Assembly (NCBI GenBank): GCA_934216155.1
Contig: CAKQBK010000049.1
Coordinates: 1 to 20,235, forward strand
DNA from: an uncultured Dialister sp.
GTDB taxonomy: Bacteria > Bacillota > Negativicutes > Veillonellales > Dialisteraceae
DNA length: 20,235 nucleotides
Direction: 5' to 3'
Program-made: the position numbers and the translations under genes
Shown: piece after piece, positions 12,609 through 20,036 of the stretch
Layout of the letters: every line of letters begins with the position of its first letter
Position numbering within the stretch: the first letter of the stretch is position 1
Notes under the pieces: model-generated
The model's database searches: none
What the model was told of the DNA's origin: nothing
Seen by the model: the letters and a program-made list of their open reading frames with translations, nothing else

Positions 12609-13415
12609 TCATACACGAGATTGCTGATTAGTTACTATTTTAGAAATAGCTTCCGGAGAGAGTTGTGTATACTTTTCAACAAGATCAATAGGCATGCCAT
12701 CCCGGATCATAGCTTTAGCAGTTTCTTTTAATCTTTCCTCGACAGCTTTCTGTTCTCTACGCCTGATTTCCATAGCAAATGTCATATATTCTCGCCTCGT
12801 TTCATCATGTTTTTTCACGCGAACAACTTCTTGGTTGATTTCTTTAGCAAATTGACCTTCGGGGGCGTGGCCATCTACATAGCGGAGAAAGGGGGTTATG
12901 TCTGGATCCAGCGTATCGGATTGGCCTTTGCTATTTAAGAATAATTTGGCAGTTTGGTCTCCTAGTTCTAATGTACTGTCCTCTAAGCAACGATTCCGGA
13001 AAGTATACATAGGAAGTCCTTTCCGGAATGGGTCAAAGGTACAGATGAAAATGATGTAGGACGGGTTCAAATCATCGTACATTTTTCCTTTTTCCAAAAG
13101 TTCCATATCAATCATGCCTTGATAGTAGCGGGTTCGTTTTGGCAGTTCATCACCTTCGCCATTGGTACATTGCATTTCTATGTCAAAAACACGTCCTTTT
13201 TCATCCTCCACGTACACATCGAGTCGGACGCTTTTGCTGTCATAGCGAATATTAATGGTATTCTCTGAATCAGGAAAGGTAATATCTTTGATTTGAATAT
13301 GCAAAATTTTTTCTATCAGGTGTTTACAGATTCGTTTATTTTGCATGACTTTTTGAAATAGAAAGTTATCCGCAATGGTTAAATCTTCCCAATCTTTGAT
13401 TATACTCAATGGCAT
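12609..13415 (-). CDS. Rpn-family PD-(D/E)XK nuclease / putative transposase
   Basis: Rpn proteins (recombination-promoting nucleases, PDDEXK_2 group) cut DNA and are often called transposases although no element ends are known. The 268-residue protein has the N-terminal signature LTIADNFLFQKVM (12-24) and the catalytic pattern RLDVYVED with Asp66, followed by FDIEMQ with Glu80 and Gln82. The central YYQGMIDMELL and YIIFICTFDPF segments are also family-typical. The C-terminal 60 residues are charged and helical. ATG at 13415 is chosen because AAAGG lies five bases upstream; a GTG two codons earlier has no such site. It is a lone minus-strand gene between plus-strand blocks and is probably horizontally mobile. 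An ATG at 12784-12782 could start a 58-residue C-terminal product. Confidence 0.88.
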   Translation of the reverse strand: MPLSIIKDWEDLTIADNFLFQKVMQNKRICKHLIEKILHIQIKDITFPDSENTINIRYDSKSVRLDVYVEDEKGRVFDIEMQCTNGEGDELPKRTRYYQGMIDMELLEKGKMYDDLNPSYIIFICTFDPFRKGLPMYTFRNRCLEDSTLELGDQTAKLFLNSKGQSDTLDPDITPFLRYVDGHAPEGQFAKEINQEVVRVKKHDETRREYMTFAMEIRRREQKAVEERLKETAKAMIRDGMPIDLVEKYTQLSPEAISKIVTNQQSRV

Positions 13416-13508
13416 AACCACCTTTACTACCTGTATTTTATCAAAAAGAAAATGGAAAAGCGAGATGCATCCTGTGCGAAATTTTCGGTTTTTCTCTATC
13501 TATTTCTG

Positions 13509-13517
13509 TGCTATAAT
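13509..13517 (+). promoter_or_regulatory. Extended -10 promoter of the yggS-sepF-proC cluster
   Basis: TGCTATAAT at 13509-13517 is a perfect extended -10 about 70 bases before yggS. A T-rich segment stands in for the -35. Confidence 0.6.
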
Positions 13518-13585
13518 GATAACAAGTATAGCTATTTCTAAAAGAAAAAGTGATACTCAAATTTCCAATAAAAGAAGGTGGGGCT

Positions 13586-14275
13586 ATGTCCGAAATCAAA
13601 GAACGATTAGCCCATGTCATGGAGCGAATCGAGGCGGCCAGGAAACGTTCTCCCTATGGGCAGGATGTGACTTTGGTGGCTGTGACCAAGTTTCATCCCA
13701 TTGAAGATATGGAAGAAGCCATTTCTTTGGGCGTTAAAGAGGTCGGCGAGAATCGTGTCCAGGAAATGGAAGAAAAGCACCGCATCCTTACAGTTCCTGT
13801 GATTTGGAACTTGCAAGGCCATTTGCAAAAGAATAAAGTCAAAAAAGCCGTCGCTATGGCCGATTTGATTCAGTCTGCGGACTCTCTTTCTATTATGAAA
13901 GAAATTGATAAACGGGCTGGAGAAATTGATAAAGTGCAGCCGGTTTTGCTGGAATTTAATATTTCCGGTGAAGAAAGCAAGCACGGCCTAAAGGCGGAAG
14001 AGATGGAAGCCGCAGTGGAGCTAGCCAAAATGCTTCCTCACTTGCATGTGGTGGGACTCATGTGCATGGCGCCCAATTATGAGGATGTGGAAATGACCCG
14101 TCCTGTATTTCATAAGGCCCATGAGATGTGGGAAATTTTGAAAACCTATTTCCCTGATGGACAGATTTCTATCCTGTCCATGGGAATGACCCATGATTTT
14201 GAAATTGCTATCGAAGAAGGAGCCACCATGGTTCGTATTGGAACAGCTATTTTTGGTGAGCGCCAGTATCATTGA
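13586..14275 (+). CDS. yggS: YggS/YlmE-family PLP homeostasis protein
   Basis: This is a cytoplasmic PLP-binding protein with a single TIM-barrel domain, involved in vitamin B6 balance and amino/keto-acid pools rather than having a known catalytic reaction. The 229 residues include VAVTKFHP (31-38) with the PLP-linked Lys35, [18 protein letters not shown] (the family usually has WHFIGxLQxNK), the [13 protein letters not shown] loop and [13 protein letters not shown] near the phosphate site. The start at 13586 follows AAGGTGGGG and matches the family's N-terminus; an in-frame ATG 36 bases upstream does not. It opens the division-related cluster, as in the B. subtilis ylm operon, and is followed after 26 bases by sepF. 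Confidence 0.96.
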   Translation: MSEIKERLAHVMERIEAARKRSPYGQDVTLVAVTKFHPIEDMEEAISLGVKEVGENRVQEMEEKHRILTVPVIWNLQGHLQKNKVKKAVAMADLIQSADSLSIMKEIDKRAGEIDKVQPVLLEFNISGEESKHGLKAEEMEAAVELAKMLPHLHVVGLMCMAPNYEDVEMTRPVFHKAHEMWEILKTYFPDGQISILSMGMTHDFEIAIEEGATMVRIGTAIFGERQYH

Positions 14276-14301
14276 GAGATATCATTGAGAGGAGAAAAAT
14301 A

Positions 14302-14808
14302 ATGAGCTTGTTAGATAAGTTTAAGGATCAGTTTGTTGATCATGATGATGAAGAATTAGAGGAAGAAGAAATGGCGGAAGAAACCGCTCCGGTCAATCCG
14401 GCTGCACCGGTTCCACCTCGTCCGGCGGCTGTTCGTGGCATTGGTCGCAGTGCAGTGCCCCGTCAGGCTGCAAAACCATACACCATGGTAGTAGTAAGTC
14501 CTAAGAGCTATAGCGATGCTGAAAAAATTGGGGACCATCTGAAAGCCATGCGTCCTGTAGTGATGAATATGGAAAAAACTGATGCCGATGAAGCACAGCG
14601 TATTGTTGATTTTGTACAGGGCATCATGTATGCCTTGGATGGTCGCATTGACCAGATTTCTGAAAGCATTTATCTCTGCGCGCCAAATAATATGAGCGTA
14701 TCTCGTGAAAACTTTGCTGCCTATTCTGACCAGCAGCAGGGGGCAGCAGCTCCAACTCCGCAGTGGAACGCTCAGGCTCCTCAGGGGCCACAGGCACCTG
14801 AAGCCTAA
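14302..14808 (+). CDS. sepF: Cell-division protein SepF, copy 1
   Basis: SepF binds FtsZ and membranes and helps to tether and bundle the Z-ring. The 168 residues begin with a short amphipathic helix (MSLLDKFKDQF) for membrane binding, then an acidic/proline-rich linker (17-55), the conserved SepF core (about 58-134; YTMVVVSPKSYSDAEKIGDHL, VNM-type strand, IVDFVQGIMYALDG, IYLCAPNNM), and a Gln/Pro/Ala-rich tail not seen in B. subtilis SepF. GAGAGGAGAAAAATA precedes the chosen ATG. The stop codon overlaps the start of a second sepF-like gene (TAATG), indicating translational coupling. Confidence 0.95.
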   Translation: MSLLDKFKDQFVDHDDEELEEEEMAEETAPVNPAAPVPPRPAAVRGIGRSAVPRQAAKPYTMVVVSPKSYSDAEKIGDHLKAMRPVVMNMEKTDADEAQRIVDFVQGIMYALDGRIDQISESIYLCAPNNMSVSRENFAAYSDQQQGAAAPTPQWNAQAPQGPQAPEA

Positions 14809-15233
14809 TGTCTTTTTTATCTCAAGGCCTCGAATGGTTCAAAAACCAATTCGTCAGCCAGGATGAACTGAATGAGGTACCACAAATTCCACAGGACACC
14901 GATGATATCCCGGAGGCAGGCGCGCTGCCTGTAAGGAGCATCCGTCCTTTGGAAGTGGTCATCTTGACACCCTCTTCCTATGGAGATGCCCGCCGTGCGG
15001 TGGAAGATTTGGAAAAGGGATTGGTTGTCATTGTGGTACTTAATGATAGTGTAGATGATGAAACGGCCAGTCGGTTCGTGGATTTCATGAGCGGTGCTAT
15101 TTACATGGCCCATGGAAGCATTGAACTTTTAAATGATGATGTCCTGATTTGTGCGCCCGATAGTGTGCAGCTGGATAAGGATAAGCTGGCTTTTGTATCG
15201 GGCATTCCTACCTGGAAAGGACCGGACAGATGA
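14808..15233 (+). CDS. SepF-like protein, copy 2
   Basis: This 141-residue second SepF-family protein also starts with an amphipathic helix (MSFLSQGLEWFKNQF), followed by an acidic linker and a SepF core at about 48-124 (EVVILTPSSYGDARRAVEDL, SRFVDFMSGAIYMAHGSI, LICAPDSV). It shares fold and motif order with copy 1 but the sequences have diverged widely, and it lacks the Gln/Pro tail. It may co-polymerise with copy 1 or take another division or septum role; the sequence cannot say. It overlaps the upstream stop by one base and the downstream proC start by four (ATGA), so it is firmly inside the operon. The ribosome site is weak, in keeping with coupling. Confidence 0.9.
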   Translation: MSFLSQGLEWFKNQFVSQDELNEVPQIPQDTDDIPEAGALPVRSIRPLEVVILTPSSYGDARRAVEDLEKGLVVIVVLNDSVDDETASRFVDFMSGAIYMAHGSIELLNDDVLICAPDSVQLDKDKLAFVSGIPTWKGPDR

Positions 15234-16027
15234 AGAAAATATTAATCATCGGCTGTGGCGCTATGGGAGGAGCGATCCTCTCTGGCTGCCTGGCTAAACA
15301 ACTATGGAAAAAAGAAGAAGTATTTCTGAAGGAGCATTCTCTGGAAGCTTCTAAAGAAAAAGCAGCCAAGTATGGTGTATCTTTCTCGGTAGATGGGAAA
15401 GAAGCGGCCGATGCAGATCTGGTCATATTGGCGGTCAAGCCCAATATCATTCCTTCTGTGCTGCAAGACATATCCCGGTATCATCCATCCCGGGTTCTTT
15501 CTATTGCTGCCGCTGTGACACTGGAAACATTGGAAGCAGCGCTTCCGGAAGGCACGGAAGTAATTCGTGTCATGCCCAATACACCAGCTTCTGTAGGAGA
15601 AGGCATGGCAGCTATCGCACCAGGGAAACTGGCTTCTGCTGCTTTTATTGCGGAAGCGGAAGAAATTTTCTCTGCATTGGGAAGAGAAGCGGTGGTAACA
15701 GAAAGGCAGCTCGATGAACTGGGCGCTCTTTCTGGTGCAGGACCAGGATATGCTTTTGTAATCATCGATGCATTGGCTGATGCAGGTGTACTCATTGGTC
15801 TTCCTAGAAAATTGGCTATCGAAGCAGCAGCACAGACGCTCTATGGAGCAGCTAAGATGGTGTTAGAAACTGGAAAACATCCGGCAGAGCTTCGTGACCA
15901 AGTGACAAGCCCCGGCGGAACCACCATTGCGGGTATCCATGCCATGGAAAGAGACGGCCTTCGTGCTGCACTCATGGATGGCGTCAAAGCCTGCTTGGAT
16001 AAATCGGATAGTATGGCGAAAAAATAA
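15230..16027 (+). CDS. proC: Pyrroline-5-carboxylate reductase
   Basis: This catalyses the last step of proline synthesis, 1-pyrroline-5-carboxylate to L-proline with NAD(P)H, in the cytoplasm. The 265 residues have the nucleotide-binding GCGAMGGAI (8-16), AVKPN, RVMPNTPASVGEG, and the C-terminal signature LSGAGPGYAF with QVTSPGGTTIAGI. Length is normal. The start overlaps the sepF-like stop by four bases (ATGA). Position between sepF and ylmH matches the spot of ylmG in B. subtilis and the yggS-proC neighbourhood of proteobacteria. The stop codon touches the first base of a composite repeat element at 16026, which separates it from ylmH. Confidence 0.97.
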   Translation: MKKILIIGCGAMGGAILSGCLAKQLWKKEEVFLKEHSLEASKEKAAKYGVSFSVDGKEAADADLVILAVKPNIIPSVLQDISRYHPSRVLSIAAAVTLETLEAALPEGTEVIRVMPNTPASVGEGMAAIAPGKLASAAFIAEAEEIFSALGREAVVTERQLDELGALSGAGPGYAFVIIDALADAGVLIGLPRKLAIEAAAQTLYGAAKMVLETGKHPAELRDQVTSPGGTTIAGIHAMERDGLRAALMDGVKACLDKSDSMAKK

Positions 16028-16177
16028 TGAGGAATGAGGAATTAGAAATTAGCAATGATGGTGGCGACGCATCAAATATAAAAGCGTCGCAAAATTTTAA
16101 ATATAAAAAAACACTGCATTATGAATTGTGCAGTGCTCCATCGTTACTCATTTGTCATTGATCATTCCTCATTGATT
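16026..16177. repeat. Composite element, complete copy 1 (heptamers-hairpin-hairpin-inverted heptamers)
   Basis: The left array AATGAGG/AATTAGA (five units, 16026-16060) is followed by hairpin 1 with arms GCGACGC (16064-16070) and GCGTCGC (16084-16090), and an A/T linker. Hairpin 2 has arms CACTGCA (16112-16118) and TGCAGTG (16129-16135). The right array is inverted (GTTACTC/ATTCCTC type, 16143-16177). It occupies the whole proC-ylmH gap, starting inside the proC stop codon. Confidence 0.85.
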
Positions 16178-16191
16178 TTATAGAGGTTTTT

Positions 16192-16983
16192 ATGAAAGAT
16201 AGAGAAAAGATTCTTCGGTACTTTGCGGCTACCGGAGATGAGGCGAAGGATATGGCCATTCGCCTGTTGGATTTGGCTGATTCTGTGGATCGGGGCCGTC
16301 CTTTTGCGGTGGGGCCTTTTATGTCCCCTTTTGCGGCACAGATTGGTCAGACCATTGCAGCCCATATGAAGACCGTAACCGCTAAAAGTTTTGGCGGATA
16401 TCACGAAGCAGAACGGGTTCGTATTGCTTTTGCTAGAGATGACTATGATGGCCCCATTGACTTTGGTGTCACCTTGTTGTCTGTTACCTGGGATGGTCGG
16501 TATCGTCTGATTGGACATCGAGATGTTCTTGGTTCTCTTATGGGACTTGGGATTGATCGGTCGATTTTGGGAGATATTCTCATGCAGGGCGCTGGTTGCC
16601 AGATTCTGGTAGATAGCACCATGGCAGAATGGGTGAAAGATAATTTCCTTAAAGTGGCCATGGTTCCTGTTAAAGTAGAAGAAATCCCTATGGAAGACAT
16701 TCAGCCGCCGAAGAAAACCGCTAAGGAAGTGCGGGCCACCGTAGCTTCTCTTCGTTTGGATGCAGTTGGCGCCGCTGGATTTGGTATTTCCCGCTCCAAA
16801 ATGGCCCAGGCCGTAGAGGATGAAAGGACAGAAGTAAATTGGCAACCAGCCAAAAGCCCTTCTCAAACTGTCAAAGTAGGAGATATCATCAGCATCCGCG
16901 GAAGAGGTCGTATAGAAATCAAAGAAGAAACCGGTACGAGCCGCAAAGGCAGAACGGGACTTCTGATTGAAAGATACAAATAA
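16192..16983 (+). CDS. ylmH: YlmH/RqcP2-type S4-domain RNA-binding protein
   Basis: YlmH acts in bacterial ribosome quality control, binding stalled 50S-peptidyl-tRNA complexes to support alanine tailing; it was first known from the division operon. The 263-residue protein has the YlmH N-terminal region (1 to about 175; FMSPFAAQIGQTIAAHM, VTWDGRYRLIGHRDVLGSLMGLGI) and a C-terminal S4 domain (about 180-245; LRLDAVGAAGFGISRSKMAQAV, then VKVGDIISIRGRGRI). Length is typical. TAGAGG lies seven bases before ATG, immediately after the right end of the composite repeat. It is flanked on both sides by copies of that repeat. Confidence 0.94.
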   Translation: MKDREKILRYFAATGDEAKDMAIRLLDLADSVDRGRPFAVGPFMSPFAAQIGQTIAAHMKTVTAKSFGGYHEAERVRIAFARDDYDGPIDFGVTLLSVTWDGRYRLIGHRDVLGSLMGLGIDRSILGDILMQGAGCQILVDSTMAEWVKDNFLKVAMVPVKVEEIPMEDIQPPKKTAKEVRATVASLRLDAVGAAGFGISRSKMAQAVEDERTEVNWQPAKSPSQTVKVGDIISIRGRGRIEIKEETGTSRKGRTGLLIERYK

Positions 16984-16986
16984 AAT

Positions 16987-17133
16987 AATTAGGAATGAGG
17001 AATTAGGAATGAGGAATGGTGGATTGGGCGCACAAATTATATAGCGCCCTCATTTCTAAAAAATATGCGGTGCTACATGAATTGTGCACCGCTCCTTAAT
17101 TACTCATTGCTCCTTACTCATTACTCATTATTA
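16987..17133. repeat. Composite element, complete copy 2
   Basis: The left array of AATTAGG/AATGAGG units (16987-17014) is followed by hairpin 1 (GGGCGC at 17026-17031, GCGCCC at 17044-17049), hairpin 2 (GCGGTGC at 17067-17073, GCACCGC at 17086-17092) and a right inverted array ATTACTC (17099-17133). It fills the ylmH-divIVA gap. Stems differ from copy 1 but pairing is kept. Confidence 0.85.
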
Positions 17134-17158
17134 AAATGATTATAGGAGGTAGAATGTT

Positions 17159-17842
17159 ATGATTACACCAATGGATATTCATAATAAAACGTTTTCTGGT
17201 CAGATTCGTGGATATTCCAAGGATGAAGTGAATGCATTCCTGGAAGAATTGGCCAGCGACTATGAAAAAATTTATCGCGAACATCGTGCCATGGAAGAAG
17301 AAATGGATGCGATCCGCACGAAACTTCGCAACTATGAAAAAATGGAATCTACCATGTCCAATACGTTGATCATGGCACAGGAAACCGCAGATAATGTGAA
17401 GAAAAATGCCCACAAAGAAGCAGAACTTTCTGTAAGAGAAGCACAGAATGAAGCACAGAAGATTGTTTCCGATGCAGAAGCAGCACGCAGAAAGATGAAT
17501 GCGGACCTTTTGAAAGCAGAAGGCGATATGAATTTGTATATCGAAAAACTGCTGTCCAATTTCAAATCTGCACTGGCTCTTATTGAATCAGCCAAATCAG
17601 TGAAAGCACCGCAGACCATTCAGACACCGATCACCCAGCCGTCTCAGCCAGCAGCACCGGTAGAAGAAAAGCCTGTAGAACCAGTAACAGAAGCACCAGT
17701 AGAAGCTACACCAGAAGAAACACCAGCACCAGTTGCAGCTGCTGAAGAAACCGAAGAAATCAGTGCGGCCAATTTATTTGACCATGCGGAAGCCAATCGA
17801 ACCGCTGATGAAAAACCGGCTGCAGAAGAAACTAAGGAATAA
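17159..17842 (+). CDS. divIVA: Cell-division/polarity protein DivIVA
   Basis: DivIVA is a coiled-coil protein that recognises negatively curved membrane at septa and poles and organises division or wall proteins there. The 227 residues start with the membrane-binding domain MITPMDIHNKTFSGQIRGYSKDEVNAFL (written from 1; conserved IHNK.F and GY...EV), followed by a long coiled coil (about 30-145) and an unusual Pro/Glu/Ala-rich, probably disordered tail (150-227) rich in VEP/APVE motifs. AGGAGGT is followed by an upstream ATG (17154) that meets a stop at once, so 17159 is the start. It is the last gene of the ylm-type cluster, and speE begins four bases after its stop. Confidence 0.95.
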   Translation: MITPMDIHNKTFSGQIRGYSKDEVNAFLEELASDYEKIYREHRAMEEEMDAIRTKLRNYEKMESTMSNTLIMAQETADNVKKNAHKEAELSVREAQNEAQKIVSDAEAARRKMNADLLKAEGDMNLYIEKLLSNFKSALALIESAKSVKAPQTIQTPITQPSQPAAPVEEKPVEPVTEAPVEATPEETPAPVAAAEETEEISAANLFDHAEANRTADEKPAAEETKE

Positions 17843-17846
17843 ACCT

Positions 17847-18704
17847 ATGGCAGAGAAACAATTTGTCACCGAATGGGCCAATGACCACCAGGGCCTTTCA
17901 CTGACTATCACCAAAATGCTTCATGAAGAGCAGACTCCCTATCAGCATATTCAAATTGCGGAAACGGAACAGTATGGCCGCCTTTTGATTTTGGATGGGG
18001 TATTTCAGACCTCCGTCAAAGATGAATGGACTTATCACGAAATGATTGCCCATGTACCGCTGATGATGCATCCCCATCCGGAACGGGTGCTGATTATTGG
18101 CGGCGGAGATGGTGGTGTGGCAAGAGAAGTGTGCCGCCATGACTGTGTGAAACAGGTGGATTTGTGCGATATCGATGGAAGAGTGATTGCACTTTCCAAA
18201 GAATATTTCCCCACCATTTCCAAAGTGCTGCTTGACCCACCGGAAAAACTTCACGTCCATGTAGGCGATGGCATTGCTTTTGCAGCTTCTGTGAAAGATT
18301 TTTATGATGTCATTATCATCGATTGCTCCGACCCGATTGGACCGGGCGAAGGTCTTTTCACTAGAGAATTCTACAAAAGTGCCAAAGCGGCTCTTCGCGA
18401 AGATGGGCTCATTGTGCAGCAGACAGAGTCACCGATTGTACAGCAGAAAACCGTCCATGACGTGTTTGAAGCCATGGGAGACGTATTCCCTATCGTGCGA
18501 ATGTACTTCTCTCACGTACCGATTTATCCAGCCTGCATGCATTCTTTCATGATTGGTTCTAAGAAATATGATCCACTGACCGTGACCATTGATAGAGAAC
18601 CGCCACAGCCCATGAAATACTACAATAAAGGCATTCAGAAAAGCTGCTTCGTTTTGCCCAACTTTGTAAAAGAACTGATTTATGAAGGGAAATATAGCTT
18701 TTAA
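17847..18704 (+). CDS. speE: Polyamine aminopropyltransferase (spermidine synthase)
   Basis: This transfers an aminopropyl group from decarboxylated S-adenosylmethionine to putrescine, giving spermidine and methylthioadenosine. The 285 residues contain the N-terminal beta-sheet region (QYGRLLILDGVFQTSVKDE, 42-60), the Rossmann core with GGGDGG (85-90), acidic Asp108 and Asp110 at the cofactor ribose, DGIAF (131-135), and the catalytic IIDCSDPIGPGEGLF segment (157-171). The start is the ATG four bases after divIVA; longer in-frame upstream frames would lie inside divIVA. AAGGAATAAACCT supplies a weak ribosome site within the divIVA end. No speD or speA/B gene is visible, and no clear terminator follows. 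Confidence 0.94.
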   Translation: MAEKQFVTEWANDHQGLSLTITKMLHEEQTPYQHIQIAETEQYGRLLILDGVFQTSVKDEWTYHEMIAHVPLMMHPHPERVLIIGGGDGGVAREVCRHDCVKQVDLCDIDGRVIALSKEYFPTISKVLLDPPEKLHVHVGDGIAFAASVKDFYDVIIIDCSDPIGPGEGLFTREFYKSAKAALREDGLIVQQTESPIVQQKTVHDVFEAMGDVFPIVRMYFSHVPIYPACMHSFMIGSKKYDPLTVTIDREPPQPMKYYNKGIQKSCFVLPNFVKELIYEGKYSF

Positions 18705-18759
18705 TGCAATGCTATTAAGTTAAGCGAAACATAGGATGATTTCTTTTGAGGCAAAGTTT

Positions 18760-18925
18760 TTCAGGTTTCTCAGGATTCTTAGGTTTCTCAGCTTCTTCGA
18801 ATGAGATGATAACCCTAGTGTTTATTAGCAAATTCGAAAAACGTGAGAGACATGAGTAACTTATAAACCTTCAGCGGAATCATACTTATTTGCTCAAGTG
18901 CTTAATGTGACAGTATTGGCTTGAT
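18760..18925 (+). repeat. Nonamer array with long conserved tail
   Basis: Exactly four 9-mers (18760-18795) are followed by TTCGAATGAGATGATAACC, the tail motif TAGTGTTTATTAGCAAAT (18817-18834), then GCGGAATCAT and a CAGTATTGGC end. This is the best match to 1252-1395 in order. It fills much of the speE-lysR gap. Confidence 0.75.
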
Positions 18926-18934
18926 CTTGAAGAA

Positions 18935-18981
18935 AAAAGGTTATAAAGGGTTATGTAACATATAACCTTTTATAACCTTTT
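18935..18981. repeat. GGTTAT-family palindrome before the LysR gene
   Basis: AAAAGGTTATAAAGGGTTATG faces CATATAACCTTTTATAACC and two more bases in inverted orientation. Its right edge overlaps the -35 of the following promoter. Confidence 0.7.
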
Positions 18982-19056
18982 GCTTTTCGGAACATCGTAA
19001 GTATAATAAAATGGAAATCAGGGAAAATAACCTGCCCGAAGGGCTAACCTTTTCCC
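18980..19056 (+). promoter_or_regulatory. Promoter and leader hairpin of the LysR-type gene
   Basis: TTGCTT (18980-18985) and TATAAT (19002-19007) are 16 bases apart. The roughly 80-base leader contains a stem with arms GGGAAAA (19021-19027) and TTTTCCC (19050-19056) enclosing GCCCGAAGGGC. No T run follows, so it is not an obvious terminator. Confidence 0.5.
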
Positions 19057-19096
19057 GCCCAGTTAGTTTATCCGATTCATCGCATGGGAGGTCATT

Positions 19097-19978
19097 TTGG
19101 AATTTCGCGTGCTCAAATATTTCCTCATGGTCGCTAGGGAAGAAAGCATTACCAGAGCGGCAGAACGACTTCATATCACACAACCTACACTGTCGCGGCA
19201 GATGGCAGAACTGGAAAAAGAAATGGGTGTGCCACTTTTGGTCCGTGGGGGACGAAAGATTGAACTCACATCGGAAGGCCTATTGCTCCGGCGGCGGGCA
19301 GAAGAAATTCTCAACTTAGTGGATAAAACGGAAATGGAAGTCACCCAGGCCAGCGAAAATTTGGAAGGAACCATCAGTGTGGCCGGTGGAGATCTGGCGG
19401 CTTCAAGGGATTTTATCCAGTTGATTCAAGAATTTCAAGAAGAACATCCCCAAGTGCACTTCAAATTCTATACGGACATCACGCCTTATATTTGCGATTA
19501 CCTGGACCATGGTTGCGTGGATGTAGGACTTTTGGTCCAACCTTTTGACGTAGAGAAATATGAATTTTTGCCCATTGGGAAGCCTATGCATTTTGGGGTG
19601 TACATGAAAGCCGATGATCCGCTCGCCAAGAAAACAGAAATTTTACCAGAAGATTTAAAAGAGAAAGTACTCATTAAATCCTTCCGGGATGATTTGGATG
19701 TGGCCCAATTGTGTTATGGGGCAGAAGATATTTGGGATGCCCATGTGCCCATCAAAGTGGACCTTCCAAATAATGCGGCCATTATGGTGGATGAAGGTAT
19801 GGGCTATTTTGTAACCTCCGATGGGGTCATTCCATTTTTGGATGAATCCCGCATCTGCTTTAGACCTATGGCAGGAGAAAAACAACAGCTCCACACCGCA
19901 TTGGCTTGGCGGCGTAACCAGCCGTTCAGTCGGGCAGCCAGTGCTTTTATTTCCTTCTTAAAAGAAAAATTGAATTAA
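19097..19978 (+). CDS. LysR-type transcriptional regulator
   Basis: This is a DNA-binding regulator with an N-terminal winged helix-turn-helix (1-60; FLMVAREESITRAAERLHITQPTLSRQ, written here only as the family hallmark, then LEKEMGVPLLVR), a linker helix, and a C-terminal periplasmic-binding-like effector domain (about 90-290). The 293-residue length is typical. The start codon is TTG, chosen because GGGAGGT lies four bases before it and the protein then begins MEFRVLKYFL as expected for the family; no ATG fits. Its target and effector are unknown; no divergent partner gene is present, since speE upstream runs the same way. It ends at a strong terminator. Confidence 0.93.
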   Translation: MEFRVLKYFLMVAREESITRAAERLHITQPTLSRQMAELEKEMGVPLLVRGGRKIELTSEGLLLRRRAEEILNLVDKTEMEVTQASENLEGTISVAGGDLAASRDFIQLIQEFQEEHPQVHFKFYTDITPYICDYLDHGCVDVGLLVQPFDVEKYEFLPIGKPMHFGVYMKADDPLAKKTEILPEDLKEKVLIKSFRDDLDVAQLCYGAEDIWDAHVPIKVDLPNNAAIMVDEGMGYFVTSDGVIPFLDESRICFRPMAGEKQQLHTALAWRRNQPFSRAASAFISFLKEKLN

Positions 19979-19986
19979 TAGAAATT

Positions 19987-20034
19987 AAAAAAGACAACAT
20001 CTGTATCGTTGGGGATAGGGATGTTGTCTTTTTT
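19987..20034 (+). terminator. Rho-independent terminator after the LysR-type gene
   Basis: AAAAAAGACAACATC pairs with GATGTTGTCTTTTTT, giving a long stem with A6/T6 flanks, so it can act in both directions. Confidence 0.92.
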
Positions 20035-20036
20035 GT

